A stretch of 64,000 nucleotides of DNA from Elusimicrobiota bacterium (GCA_016721625.1 JADKHR010000001.1:1116001-1180000), one strand, 5' to 3'. Shown: positions 17,000-25,908, counted from the first letter of the stretch. Numbers and translations: made by a program. Notes: generated from the sequence alone by a model not told the origin.

Positions 17000-17366
17000 G
17001 GAATTCTTTTTTCATCGGCTGGAACCTCGTCACGCACTTCCCGTCCCGGCGCCTTTTTAGGCAAAGACGGAACAGACCCGCTTCTTTTCCGGATTCCTTG
17101 GAGATGCGGTCCAATAGCAGGGACAGCCAGGGCTTCTCCCGTTTCCAGAAGTCCTCGCGAATCGAGAAATATACCCACTTCCCCGCCGGGCGCTCCTTTA
17201 AAGCCCCCAGCGTCTTGAGTTTTTTCAGGTGGGCGGAGGCCAGCGGCTGGGACAACCCGACAATCCCCTCCAGTTCGCAGACGCAGAGTTCCTTCTTGGC
17301 CAGGAGGGACAGGATTTTAAGCCTTCGGGGATCGGCGATCGCTTTAACGAGACCGATGGTGTCCAT
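16977..17366 (-). CDS. ArsR/SmtB-family metal-responsive repressor
   Basis: This 129-residue winged-helix protein has ADPRRLKILSLL, the metal-site motif ELCVCEL and the recognition helix LSQPLASAHLKKLKTLG. ELCVCEL is the alpha-3 site of CadC/ArsR/SmtB sensors that bind Cd, Pb, Zn, As or similar through Cys pairs; metal binding releases DNA. Extra Cys residues occur near the C-terminus (LFRLCLKRR, GKCV). ATG at 17366 starts MDTIGLVK; a start 12 bp earlier is possible. It lies just downstream of a 20-bp palindrome that is a fitting operator and heads the minus-strand transporter genes. Confidence 0.9.
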   Translation of the reverse strand: MDTIGLVKAIADPRRLKILSLLAKKELCVCELEGIVGLSQPLASAHLKKLKTLGALKERPAGKWVYFSIREDFWKREKPWLSLLLDRISKESGKEAGLFRLCLKRRRDGKCVTRFQPMKKEFHDSPIRK

Positions 17367-17380
17367 CACGCTCTCCAATC

Positions 17381-17400
17381 ATATAAACCAACGTTTATAT
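17381..17400. promoter_or_regulatory. Likely ArsR operator, ATATAAAC-N4-GTTTATAT
   Basis: A perfect 8-bp inverted repeat with a 4-bp spacer lies 14 bp upstream of the arsR start, between arsR and the downstream end of the CzcD-like gene. AT-rich palindromes of this spacing are typical binding sites of ArsR/SmtB proteins. Confidence 0.7.
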
Positions 17401-17449
17401 TATATCCGCCCCCGTCTTCCGCGTCAAGGCGTCGTCCTATGACAGCCCG

Positions 17450-18337
17450 TTATGAGTGGGTGTCCTCGGGACAGCGGACGATTTCCAGTTGGAGGGTGGT
17501 GTGGTTGATCTCGAACTCCTCTTTCAAGACGCGGCGCAGATCGGCGAGGATGCGGTCTCCCCGCGCCGGGTCGTCCACGTCCACGTGAGCGCTCAAGGCG
17601 TCGAAGCCGGAGGTGATGGTCCAAACATGCAGGTCGTGGACGGAGCAGACGTTCGGGACGCGCTTCATGGCCGCCTCCAAGGCGTTGACATCGATGTGGG
17701 CGGGGACGCCTTCCATGAGGATGTGCACGGCCTGCTTGAGGAGCGTCCAAGTGCGGGGCACGATGAAGAGGCCGATGGCCGCGCTTACGATCGGGTCCGC
17801 CGCGTACCACCGCGTGCGCCACATGATGGCGGCGGCCGCGATCACACCGATGGAGCCCAGGGCGTCGCTCAAGACCTCCAGGTAGGCCCCTTTGACGTTC
17901 AGGCTTTCCTTCGCCCCGTGGAATAGGAGCCGCATCCCCACGAGGTTGACAATCAGGCCAACGACCGCTATCCCCAGCATGGGGCCGCTCATGACCTCGA
18001 GCGGGTGGCGGAGCCTTTCCCACGCCTCGATGAGGATGAGCACCGACATGAGGAGCAGGATGGAGGCGTTGACGAAGGCCGCCAGGATTTCGGCACGGTG
18101 GTAGCCGTAGCTTTTGCGTTGGTTGGCCGGGCGCTCCGCAAAGCGCATGGCGAGGAGGGAGAGGCCCAGGGCTCCCGCATCGGCCAGCATGTGGGCGGCG
18201 TCGGCCAGGAGAGCCAAGCTGTGGGTGAAGAATCCGCCCGCCGCCTCGGCAAGCATGACGGCCGACGTGAGAGCGAAAACGATCAGGAGCCTCTCCTTGT
18301 TCCGCCCTCCCGCCGACGCGGCGTGGTCATGAGACAT
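17450..18337 (-). CDS. czcD: CzcD-type CDF zinc/cobalt/cadmium exporter
   Basis: This 295-residue inner-membrane protein is a classical CDF exporter. Motif AAHMLADAGALG in helix 2 and YLEVLSDALGS in helix 5 give the H/D zinc site, and the cytoplasmic ~90-residue domain contains HDLHVW and HVDVDD metal ligands. The closest named family is CzcD/ZitB. It lies upstream of the ArsR operator and downstream of the efflux operon, all in the same direction, so it may be read with czcCA or alone. Substrate is likely Zn, Cd or Co by family. Confidence 0.9.
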   Translation of the reverse strand: MSHDHAASAGGRNKERLLIVFALTSAVMLAEAAGGFFTHSLALLADAAHMLADAGALGLSLLAMRFAERPANQRKSYGYHRAEILAAFVNASILLLMSVLILIEAWERLRHPLEVMSGPMLGIAVVGLIVNLVGMRLLFHGAKESLNVKGAYLEVLSDALGSIGVIAAAAIMWRTRWYAADPIVSAAIGLFIVPRTWTLLKQAVHILMEGVPAHIDVNALEAAMKRVPNVCSVHDLHVWTITSGFDALSAHVDVDDPARGDRILADLRRVLKEEFEINHTTLQLEIVRCPEDTHS

Positions 18338-18402
18338 GGGTGTGCCCTCCCAGGCGCGGGCGCGCGGAAACCAAGCTCATGCCCGCCGCCTCTCCGACAA
18401 GA

Positions 18403-18744
18403 CTATATGGCATTCTCTCCTCTTTCGCCGTCGCTGATCTTGACGACCTCTTGTACATCATAGACGAAGATCTTTCCATCGCCGGGCCGGCCGGTGTGGG
18501 TGGTTTTCTCAATCAGCTCAACCACCTCTTTCCATAGGTCGTTTGGGACCACGATTTCTAATTGGACCTTTTGGGCATACGCCACCGCTTCCACCACCAC
18601 TTTGTCCGTGGCGTCACTGGCCTGGCTCTTACCAAACCCTTTGACTTCCGATACCGTCACGCCTGGAAGGCCGGGGTGTTCTTTCAGAGCAATAATCACT
18701 TGTGTCAACAGGGAGGGGCGAAGGATGGCTTTGATCTCTTTCAT
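18403..18744 (-). CDS. PII-like (GlnB-fold) signalling protein attached to the efflux operon
   Basis: This 113-residue protein starts MKEIKAILRP and contains VTVSEVKGFG, EIVVPND and GDGKIFV, the PII scaffold with the usual ATP-binding B-loop. The T-loop is divergent (KSQASDATDK) and lacks the uridylylated Tyr51 region, so it is not a standard GlnB. PII-like proteins are known next to RND metal pumps and transporters, where they may sense nucleotide or metal. ATG at 18744 has AAGGAGA upstream and is 11 bp after the czcA stop, so it is co-transcribed. Its true ligand is unknown. Confidence 0.8.
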   Translation of the reverse strand: MKEIKAILRPSLLTQVIIALKEHPGLPGVTVSEVKGFGKSQASDATDKVVVEAVAYAQKVQLEIVVPNDLWKEVVELIEKTTHTGRPGDGKIFVYDVQEVVKISDGERGENAI

Positions 18745-18755
18745 AGATAATCTCC

Positions 18756-21700
18756 TTAGATTTCGATTTCTTTCGAGCGCGATTTTTTCTCCACCAGGCT
18801 GTAGAGGGTGGGGAGCACCACCAGTGTTAAGAGAGTGGCGGTGACGAGCCCGCCGATGACCACGGTGGCCAGCGGGCGTTGGACCTCGGCGCCGATGCCG
18901 GTGTTGAGCGCCATGGGGATGAACCCCAGGCTTGCGACCAGCGCCGTCATGGCCACCGGTCGGAGCCGGACCAGGGCGCCGTCCCGCGCGGCAGTGCCCG
19001 CGTCGAGCCCTTTCTCTCGGAGTTGGTTGAAGAACTCGAGCATGACCATGCCGTTTAAGATGGCGATGCCCATGAGCGCGATGAACCCCACCGACGCAGA
19101 GACGCTCAAAGGGATTCCTCGGAGAGCGAGGGAGAAGATGCCGCCCGTCATGGCCAGGGGAATGCAGGTGTAGACCAAAACCGCCTGGCGCAGGGTACCG
19201 AAGGTTCTCCATAGGATAACCAAAATCCCCAGGAGAACTACCGGAACGATGACCCCAAGCCGTTTCCGGGCCCGTTCCAAGTTTTTGAACTGGCCGCCCC
19301 AACTCATGGAATAGCCTTCGGGCAGTTTAACCTCCCGCTCAATGGCGGCGCGGGCTTCCGCCACATAGCTGGCGATGTCGCGCTCGCCCAGAAACACGGC
19401 CACGGCCGCGTAACGTTGGCTGTAGTGGTGAGCGATGGTGGTGACCTCGTCTTTGCTCTCGAAGTCGGCCACCTTGTAAAGTGGAACCGACCCTCCGTCC
19501 ATCCCGACAGGCAGGGATTTGATGGTCTCCACGTTCTCCCGATGTTCCTCCTCCATCCGCAAGACGATGGGGAACCGCCACTGTGCCTCGTAGAAACTGC
19601 CCACCTCCTTGCCGGCCATGGCGGACTCGAGCAGGCTGTTGACGCTGTGGATGTCCAGACCGTAACGGGCGATGGCGGCGTAGTTGGGGCGGGCGCTCAA
19701 AACCGGGCTCTTGCGGAGCGCGGTAAGGGCGTCCATTTCCGCCTCGTCGGTGCCGGGGATTTTCTCCAGAACAGCGATGGATTTTTCCAAGAGCTCGATC
19801 AAGACCGGCAGTTCTTTCCCGTAGATCCGCAGGCTCACGTCGGCCCTGCTTCCCTCCATGATCTCCATGAACCGCATCTCGATGGGCTGATTCTCGCTGA
19901 CCTCCTGGCCGGGGACTTCCGTCTCCAGAGCGTCTTTAAGGGCTGTGTATAATTCCGTTTTGGTGCGCGGTTTCCCGTTGGGCCCCTTGGGCCAAACGTC
20001 CCTCTTTAATATGACGAAGGTGTCCGACAGATGAACGCCCATGGGGTCCGTGGCGGATTCGGGTGTCCCGATCCGAGAAAAAACGCGCTCAACCTCGGGG
20101 AACCGGGCGATAACCCGGTCGCTCCGCCTTTGCATCTGGAGCGAGGCGTCCACGCCGATGTCCGACTCCCGCGTGAAGTTGACGACCATGTCTCCCTCAT
20201 CGAGAGGCGGCATGAAGTCTGATCCCAGCCGTTGGTACACCAAGACAGAAGCCACCAGGAGGACCGCCGCGGGGACCAACGCCAGCGCGGGCCGTTTAAG
20301 GCAGGCGTTGAGCGTTGGCCGGTAGAGCGCTAAGAGGCCGCGGTAAATTCGGTCCTTGCCGCCCTTCTTCGGTTTTTCCAGGAACAGATAGGCCAAGACG
20401 GGCATCAGCAGAACCGCCACCAACAATGACGCGCCCAAGGCCATGAGCACGGTGACGGCCATGGGATGATAGAGTTTGCCTTCGATCCCTTCCAAAGAGA
20501 GGATGGGCACGTAGACCAGCATAATGATTAAAAGACCGACGGAAACCGGTTTGACCACTTCCTTCGCGGCGTCCAGGAACAAGAGAAGACGCTCCCGTGG
20601 CGCAAGTTCGCCTTCGTGTTCCTCCAGGCGCCGCAAAATGTTCTCGATCATCACCACCGCGCCGTCCACCAAGAGGCCGAAGTCGATGGCGCCCAAACTC
20701 ATGAGGCTGGCGGAGACGCCAAAGACCCGCATGCCGATGACCCCGAAAAGCATGGAGATGGGGATGGCCAGAGAGACAAAGAGCGCCGCGCGCAGGTTGC
20801 CCAAGATCAAGAACAGGACCGCGACGACCAGCACCGCGCCTTCCGCCAGATTCTTGACCACAGTTTTGAGCGTGGCGTTGACCAGATAGCTTCGGGTGTA
20901 GAGAGACTCCAACCGAACGTCGGGCGGCAGGGGGGCCTCCTTTAACGCCCGCTCGGCGTCGATGGACACCTGGCGAGAGTTGGCCCCGGAAAGCATCAAC
21001 ACCGTGCCGAGGACCGTCTCTTCCCCGTCATACGTGGCTCCTCCCATCCGCTGGGCGTACGCCTCCCGAACATCCGCCACGGCGGAGAGGGGGATTGGTT
21101 TTCCTTGCACGTCCAGCTTAATCGGAACCCCCCGTATTTCATCTAAACTTTGTAGCCGTCCCGATCCCCGGACAATCACCTGCCGTCCTTTGGGCTGGAT
21201 GTACCCACCGCCGAAATTCTCCCCCAGTCCTTGGAGGCGCTCCGCGATCCCCTCGATGGTCAGGCCATAACGGTCCAAGCGTTCCGGATGGATTTCGATA
21301 TGGATTTCCTTCTTGTAACCGCCCGTGGAATCGACCTCGGCCACATTCTTGACAGCGCGTTTCATGTAGGGGGCGATGACGAAGTCCTGAATTGTGCGGA
21401 GGGCGAGCAGTCTTTCTCTTTCGGGCTTGGCGGCGAGGGCCGTGCCCGGTTTAGCCAAAACCGCGTACATGAGGACCTCCCCCAACCCCGTGCTGATGGG
21501 CGCAAGTTCAGGCGACAGGTTTTGGGGCAGTTCGCCCGCCACGCCTTGGAGCCGTTCGCCCACCTGCTGGCGAGCCCAATAAATGTCGGTTCCGTCTTCA
21601 AAGATCACGACCACCTGGGAAAGGCCGTATTTCGAGAGGGAGCGGACGTCCTTCACACGGGAAATCCCGCTCATGTCCGTCTCGATGGGGAAAGAGACGG

Positions 21701-21887
21701 TCTTCTCGATCTGTTCCGGGTCCAAGGCGCCGGTTTTGGTGTTGACCACTACCTGGACCGGCGTGATGTCCGGCACCGCGTCCACGGGCGTGTGGGCCAC
21801 GGCGTAGAGGCCGAGACCCGCTCCAAAGGCGAAAAAGAGGACGACCGTCAGTCTATTCTTAAATACCCAATCCAGTAAGCGTGTCAT
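18756..21887 (-). CDS. czcA: HME-RND heavy-metal efflux pump (CzcA-like)
   Basis: This 1043-residue inner-membrane protein is the proton-driven pump of a Czc/Cnr/Cus-type exporter. RND features include the periplasmic repeats and 12 membrane helices. The helix-4 signature is DFGLLVDGAVVMIEN (about residue 400), the divalent-metal CzcA/CnrA type; the Cu/Ag pumps have a different motif. So Zn, Co, Cd or Ni is favoured. It starts 10 bp after the stop of the TolC-like gene and is followed by a PII-like gene. No periplasmic adaptor (CzcB) gene is visible between or around them. Confidence 0.93.
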   Translation of the reverse strand: MTRLLDWVFKNRLTVVLFFAFGAGLGLYAVAHTPVDAVPDITPVQVVVNTKTGALDPEQIEKTVSFPIETDMSGISRVKDVRSLSKYGLSQVVVIFEDGTDIYWARQQVGERLQGVAGELPQNLSPELAPISTGLGEVLMYAVLAKPGTALAAKPERERLLALRTIQDFVIAPYMKRAVKNVAEVDSTGGYKKEIHIEIHPERLDRYGLTIEGIAERLQGLGENFGGGYIQPKGRQVIVRGSGRLQSLDEIRGVPIKLDVQGKPIPLSAVADVREAYAQRMGGATYDGEETVLGTVLMLSGANSRQVSIDAERALKEAPLPPDVRLESLYTRSYLVNATLKTVVKNLAEGAVLVVAVLFLILGNLRAALFVSLAIPISMLFGVIGMRVFGVSASLMSLGAIDFGLLVDGAVVMIENILRRLEEHEGELAPRERLLLFLDAAKEVVKPVSVGLLIIMLVYVPILSLEGIEGKLYHPMAVTVLMALGASLLVAVLLMPVLAYLFLEKPKKGGKDRIYRGLLALYRPTLNACLKRPALALVPAAVLLVASVLVYQRLGSDFMPPLDEGDMVVNFTRESDIGVDASLQMQRRSDRVIARFPEVERVFSRIGTPESATDPMGVHLSDTFVILKRDVWPKGPNGKPRTKTELYTALKDALETEVPGQEVSENQPIEMRFMEIMEGSRADVSLRIYGKELPVLIELLEKSIAVLEKIPGTDEAEMDALTALRKSPVLSARPNYAAIARYGLDIHSVNSLLESAMAGKEVGSFYEAQWRFPIVLRMEEEHRENVETIKSLPVGMDGGSVPLYKVADFESKDEVTTIAHHYSQRYAAVAVFLGERDIASYVAEARAAIEREVKLPEGYSMSWGGQFKNLERARKRLGVIVPVVLLGILVILWRTFGTLRQAVLVYTCIPLAMTGGIFSLALRGIPLSVSASVGFIALMGIAILNGMVMLEFFNQLREKGLDAGTAARDGALVRLRPVAMTALVASLGFIPMALNTGIGAEVQRPLATVVIGGLVTATLLTLVVLPTLYSLVEKKSRSKEIEI

Positions 21888-21896
21888 GAGAGTCTC

Positions 21897-23192
21897 CTAG
21901 TACGAAGCAAGAAGGGCCAGCGCGTCCCGCTCGCCGACGGCGGCCATGATCGCTGTCCAGGCATCGGCGAGAGCCCGCTGTGCGTTTTGCACCCGCCCAA
22001 ATGTTTCGGAAACAGAATCGTCCAGCTCCAGGAACGTCAGGAGGTCCACCTGCCCCCGACGGAAGCCCTGCTCCGCCTCACGGATATGTGTCTCCAGCTC
22101 GACCGGAAGCGTTTCCGGATACTGTTGGGCTACGCGGCGGGCCGCCTCGTAATCCACGAAGAGCCGCGCCAGGTCGGATTTAAATTTCCGCTCCTCAAAG
22201 ACAAGCCTATTTTCCTCAGCGGTCTGCTTTTGTCCCGCGCTCAAAACCCCGGCCCGGTTTCGGTTCCAGCTCGGTAGGTCCAGGCTCAGACCCAAACCCA
22301 TGGTTTTTTCGATCTCTCCCGCTCGGGCCTCTTCATAAGACGCTCCCAGAGACGGTTCCGGCAAACCCTCACGCGAAGCGAGCGTTTTCTCCAACGCCGC
22401 GCCCTTGACCGCCAGTTTTTGAAGAAGGAGGTCAGGATTCCGGTCAATCGCTTTGGCGAACCACGCCGCCTCATCCAGCGTTTTCGCCCCCACCAACCAG
22501 GGGACTGTTACGTTTGGCACAGCCCCGGGTTCGAGCGGCACATGCACTTTCAGTTTTTCCAAAGATACCTTGACCCCCGCCTGGCCCAAAACCGCGTCGG
22601 ACGTGAGGGCGTTCAAGCGGTTGCGCACGATACGGCTCTCCGCTTTTTTCTGTGGCGTGGAAAACTCCCGGCCCGCCAAGTAATCCTGAACTAACTCAAA
22701 ACGTTTCTGGCGTTGCTCGGCAAAACCCGCTTTCCGGCGGTTGACGACATATTCGTAGGCGGACTGGATGACGGTCAGCGTGACGCCAATCTCCGTCGCC
22801 CCGCGCCGCACGCGCCAGGCTTCCGCCTCCAGGTCAAGGATTCCTCCGCGCAGACCCATTTTCCCTAAGAGCGGGAGCGGCTGGGAGACGCCCACCTCGT
22901 AGCGGAGCCCGCTAGCGGGGCCCACCCGCTTCCGCCCGCCGGAAGCGTCGAGGGAGAAACCCGGCCACGTCCTGGCCTGGGCGCCGGACTGAACATTCTC
23001 CTCGATCCGTGCGCTCTCGGACCCCAGCAGAGGGTTGTCGCGAAGGGCGAGGGACACGAGCTCTGATAGCGAGAAATTGGACGGGGGGACGTTCTCCGAC
23101 CCCGCGACCACGCGGGCCGGAACCGCGCCAACGCAAAAACCGGCCATGGAAATAAAAATAAAAAAACGCTTAAAAAATCGAAATCGTTTCAT
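21897..23192 (-). CDS. czcC: TolC/CzcC-like outer-membrane efflux protein
   Basis: This 431-residue protein has an N-terminal signal peptide (FFKRFFIFISMAGFCVGA) and two long helical repeats typical of outer-membrane efflux proteins, with NPLLGSESARIEENVQSGAQ and GEIEKTMGLGLSLDLPSWNR as family-like blocks. It should form the outer-membrane channel of the CzcA pump. ATG at 23192 (MKRFRFF) is preferred to a start 66 bp upstream because the signal peptide then begins at residue 1. It follows a small Cys/His protein gene and precedes czcA with a 9-bp gap. Confidence 0.88.
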   Translation of the reverse strand: MKRFRFFKRFFIFISMAGFCVGAVPARVVAGSENVPPSNFSLSELVSLALRDNPLLGSESARIEENVQSGAQARTWPGFSLDASGGRKRVGPASGLRYEVGVSQPLPLLGKMGLRGGILDLEAEAWRVRRGATEIGVTLTVIQSAYEYVVNRRKAGFAEQRQKRFELVQDYLAGREFSTPQKKAESRIVRNRLNALTSDAVLGQAGVKVSLEKLKVHVPLEPGAVPNVTVPWLVGAKTLDEAAWFAKAIDRNPDLLLQKLAVKGAALEKTLASREGLPEPSLGASYEEARAGEIEKTMGLGLSLDLPSWNRNRAGVLSAGQKQTAEENRLVFEERKFKSDLARLFVDYEAARRVAQQYPETLPVELETHIREAEQGFRRGQVDLLTFLELDDSVSETFGRVQNAQRALADAWTAIMAAVGERDALALLASY

Positions 23193-23302
23193 GCGATACT
23201 CCTTCAACGAATATGACGACGAGAGGGGATGCCCCCTTTGGCACGGACGAATGTCCACCGGACGAATGTCCGTGGGGGAGCGTTCAATAGTGGAAAAATT
23301 AT

Positions 23303-23566
23303 TTAGGAGGACGTTTTGGGAGGACGAAAGAGGGACTTATCGAACAGGTGCTGAACGAAGAGAGGCCTCAAGACAGGAGCGTGATTTAAAGAAAGAACCG
23401 CTGGCCTCGCGGCCAAGCCGGCCGAGGGAAGAACGTTGTGGTTGTGGCAAAGAACGCCGCAGGAAACTCCGTGTGACGTATCTTTCGAGCAATCGAGATC
23501 AAAGCTTTCCACCGCGACATTATGGGCGATGAAAAGACAGACAAGAAGAGAAACCCATTTCCACAT
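23303..23566 (-). CDS. Small secreted Cys/His-rich protein at the head of the czc operon
   Basis: This 87-residue protein has a signal peptide (WVSLLVCLFIAHNVAVES) and then CSKDTSHGVSCGVLCHNHN, a cluster of Cys and His suited to metal binding. Small proteins of this kind commonly precede czcC genes. It is 110 bp upstream of czcC and directly downstream of a good promoter, so it is probably the first gene of the efflux operon. A periplasmic metal-sensing or metal-handling role is an inference. Confidence 0.65.
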   Translation of the reverse strand: MWKWVSLLVCLFIAHNVAVESFDLDCSKDTSHGVSCGVLCHNHNVLPSAGLAARPAVLSLNHAPVLRPLFVQHLFDKSLFRPPKTSS

Positions 23567-23573
23567 GACTCAA

Positions 23574-23602
23574 TTTATACCAGAAAATGAAACGTCCGGC
23601 AA
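23574..23602 (-). promoter_or_regulatory. Sigma-70-type promoter of the czc operon
   Basis: On the minus strand TTGCCG (23597-23602) and TATAAA (23574-23579) are separated by 17 bp; the -10 is extended (TGG before it). It lies 7 bp from the start codon of the Cys/His protein, so the transcript may be leaderless. Confidence 0.65.
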
Positions 23603-23714
23603 TTCGCCCCGTTGGAATTTCAGAAATTGACACCCTCTGGTAGGTTTGTCAGAATCTTCTTGTGAGTAGAATGAATTTTCCGTAAAGGCAAAAAGAATCG
23701 GGCCGCATGAAATC

Positions 23715-23746
23715 CCCCCCCTAAATGTTTGTAGGTTGGGGGGAAA
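23715..23746. repeat. Hairpin of C6/G6 arms upstream of the ECF sigma gene
   Basis: A run of seven C and a run of six G flank a ~17-nt loop in the 192-bp divergent gap between the czc operon and the sigma gene. It may be an operator or a leader hairpin; nothing more can be shown. Confidence 0.35.
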
Positions 23747-23758
23747 TCCCGGTTAACA

Positions 23759-24400
23759 ATGGAAGACCAACCGCGCGGCAATGTCGAAGGTGATACCGAC
23801 GAATCCCTGATGAGACAGTTTCAATCGGGGGACGGGGTCGCCTTTGAAATTTTATTCGACCGATATTCCACCCACCTGATTAATTTCGCCCACCGATTTT
23901 TATTTTCCCGAGAAGAATCCGAAGACGCGGCCCAAGAAGTCCTCCTACGTATTCATGGCGCGAGGGACCGCTACGATTCTTCCCGCCCCTTTCGTCCCTG
24001 GTTATTTTCGATTGCCTCACGTTTGATCTCCAACCGTCTGCGCCAGAAAAAACGCCATCCCCTGGTTTCTCTTTTCCATTCCGCCGATGAGGGGGGTGAC
24101 GAATCGATCCCCCTTGACGTGCCGGACCGATGGGATTCGGGCCCGGAGCAGATCGTCGAGAAACACCATTTGGCCGCACACATTCAATCTGTCCTTTCCC
24201 GGTTGCCGGGGAATCAGCATACGGCGGTGGTCCTCGCCCGGTTTGAAGAAATGTCCAATGAGGAGATCGCCCAAACCATGGGGATTTCGGTGTCATCCGT
24301 AAAATCCCTCCTCTTTCGCGCCCGTCAAACATTAAAAAACGATCTGAAACAATTTATTCCAAATCATCCCGTTCCCCCAAAAACTACCGCAACTTTTTAA
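23759..24400 (+). CDS. ECF-type RNA polymerase sigma factor (CnrH-like position)
   Basis: This 213-residue protein has sigma region 2 (LFDRYSTHLINFAHRFL, AAQEVLLRIHGARDRY, FRPWLFSIASRLISNRLRQKK) and region 4 (SRLPGNQHTAVVLARFEEMSNEEIAQTMGIS). There is no region 3, so it is an extracytoplasmic-function sigma. It is transcribed divergently from czcCA and precedes an anti-sigma gene and a CnrX-like sensor, the same logic as cnrYXH in Cupriavidus: periplasmic metal releases the sigma, which then activates the resistance genes. The target promoters cannot be identified with confidence. Confidence 0.88.
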   Translation: MEDQPRGNVEGDTDESLMRQFQSGDGVAFEILFDRYSTHLINFAHRFLFSREESEDAAQEVLLRIHGARDRYDSSRPFRPWLFSIASRLISNRLRQKKRHPLVSLFHSADEGGDESIPLDVPDRWDSGPEQIVEKHHLAAHIQSVLSRLPGNQHTAVVLARFEEMSNEEIAQTMGISVSSVKSLLFRARQTLKNDLKQFIPNHPVPPKTTATF

Positions 24401-24436
24401 AGCCTGCGGTGTATAGAGGGGTGAAGGAGCGAAACC

Positions 24437-24892
24437 ATGAACTGTAAAAATGCGGTCAAAGCGCTACCGGAATACCTTGATCTCACCCTTGGCAAAGACG
24501 AAGCTTTGGGGGTCCGAGACCATTTGGCACTTTGCCCAGAATGCAGAGAGCAAGCCCGCCTGTTCTCGTCCAGTTGGGAAATGCTTGATGTTCTTGAAAC
24601 TGTCCAGCCGTCCGCCTATTTCCGCGCGCACTTTTGGGAACGGGTGCGCGAACAGGAAACCCGGGCCTGGGGCCGCACAGGCCTTTTCTCAAGATTTCCT
24701 TTAGCCCCAGCGCTGGCCGGGTTCTTTGTCCTATGGTTATTGGGAGTCGCCGGAGGGGCCCACCTGTTTAAACTCCGCCATCGAACGGTCACGACAACGG
24801 AAATCGCATTGAATCGATTCCTCTCGCCCTACCCACAAAATTCTGTTGAACACATTTTCCAAGAAGGACGAACGCCCGGGGGGAACGTATGA
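24437..24892 (+). CDS. Zinc-finger anti-sigma factor (zf-HC2), membrane-anchored
   Basis: This 151-residue protein starts MNCKNAVKALPEYLD and contains VRDHLALCPECREQA, the H-x3-C-x2-C zinc motif of ZAS anti-sigma factors. A membrane helix follows (about residues 91-112, LAPALAGFFVLWLLGVAGG). It should hold the adjacent ECF sigma at the membrane until a signal is received. It starts 36 bp after the sigma gene and its stop overlaps the next gene by 4 bp. Confidence 0.85.
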   Translation: MNCKNAVKALPEYLDLTLGKDEALGVRDHLALCPECREQARLFSSSWEMLDVLETVQPSAYFRAHFWERVREQETRAWGRTGLFSRFPLAPALAGFFVLWLLGVAGGAHLFKLRHRTVTTTEIALNRFLSPYPQNSVEHIFQEGRTPGGNV

Positions 24893-25392
24893 CGATAAAA
24901 CGCTTGACTCTATGGAGCGCGGGGGCTCTCGCTGTGTTGGCCATCGCCCTGGGCTCCACTTACATGATGTTGACTTGTTGCCGCGCTCATCCGACGGTAA
25001 AATCGTTGGACATGACCGGCGCCCACCGTTGGATCCACCAGCTCCATTTGTCAGAGGAACAAAAAACGAACCTCATCCCGTTGGAAACCTCCTTGCAGAA
25101 GGACTTAGAACCTCTCCAAATGAAACTGGCAGACGCCCGGGTGGCTCTGTGCGGTGTGTTAGGGGATGACAATGCCGACGAAAACCAGGTAGACCGCTAC
25201 GTGGACCAGGTGGCAGATTTAGAATCTCAACAACAACATCGGATTGTGCGGCATCTTTGGGAAATGCGTTCTGTTTTAACGCCAGAACAAAGGAAATCGT
25301 TTTTCACTTCCTTAACACAAGCAGTCTGCGAAAACTGCCTGGTTCCGCCCCCGGCATCTCAACCTAAAGCACATAGAAGGAGAGGATCATGA
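24889..25392 (+). CDS. CnrX/ZraP-like periplasmic metal sensor
   Basis: This 167-residue protein has an N-terminal membrane anchor (ALAVLAIALGSTYMML), then a helical domain with HRWIHQLHLSEEQKTNLIP, RHLWEMRSVLTPEQRKSF and a late Cys pair (AVCENCLVP), as in the heavy-metal-resistance (CpxP/Spy/CnrX) superfamily. In CnrX the periplasmic domain binds Ni/Co and releases the sigma. The His and Cys residues here could be ligands. ATGA overlap with the anti-sigma gene, 4-bp overlap with the next gene too. Confidence 0.8.
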   Translation: MTIKRLTLWSAGALAVLAIALGSTYMMLTCCRAHPTVKSLDMTGAHRWIHQLHLSEEQKTNLIPLETSLQKDLEPLQMKLADARVALCGVLGDDNADENQVDRYVDQVADLESQQQHRIVRHLWEMRSVLTPEQRKSFFTSLTQAVCENCLVPPPASQPKAHRRRGS

Positions 25393-25817
25393 GCATGTGG
25401 AAAATACGGATGATTGGCATGTTGTCGGTGGTAGTCGTGGGGGGGGCTGTGTTTGGGGCATCGCCCACAACCCAAAGGGGGCACGCGGATGACCCCGTCC
25501 TTCCCGAGGGCCGTTATTCGGCGAAGGCCAAATCACTGGTGTGTGGTGGGTGCGCTGAAGCTATAGAGAAGGCGATGGGCGGTGTCCCTGGCATCGCAAC
25601 CGTCACGGTGGACGCCAAAACGGGCGTCGTGGGGTTTACCGTTAATAAGGGGGCCTCTGTTGCGTGGTCCGATTTGCAAACGGTCTTGAAAGCGGCATCG
25701 GACCAAATGGGAATGGGGGCGGACTATCGCTTGTCGGATTTCCAAATCGCTTTATCCACAACGAACACGTCCACCGGAAAGAAAATCAGGGCGGCCTGTT
25801 GCCTTCCTCACCCGTAA
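25389..25817 (+). CDS. Secreted HMA-domain metal-binding protein
   Basis: This 142-residue protein has a signal peptide (MLSVVVVGGAVFGASP) and one heavy-metal-associated domain with VCGGCAEAIEKAMGGVPGI, i.e. the C-x-x-C loop as CGGC, then VTVDAKTGVVGFTV. A C-terminal RAACCLPHP adds two more Cys. HMA domains usually bind Cu(I) or Zn and pass it to a P-type ATPase. It overlaps the CnrX-like gene by 4 bp, so it belongs to the sensor operon; the cognate pump is probably the ATPase at 27281. Confidence 0.82.
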   Translation: MSMWKIRMIGMLSVVVVGGAVFGASPTTQRGHADDPVLPEGRYSAKAKSLVCGGCAEAIEKAMGGVPGIATVTVDAKTGVVGFTVNKGASVAWSDLQTVLKAASDQMGMGADYRLSDFQIALSTTNTSTGKKIRAACCLPHP

Positions 25818-25908
25818 GGAGTCTAACTCAAGGTGGGAAGGGCCATCATTTTTTGCAGTAGAGCATTATCGTTCAGAGCAGTTCAAAATACTTAGGAGGA
25901 ATCAAACC

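Noticed and set aside
18745..19302. Upstream extension of the PII-like gene
   Set aside because: It is antisense-frame shadow of czcA; the AAGGAGA and ATG at 18744 define the real start.
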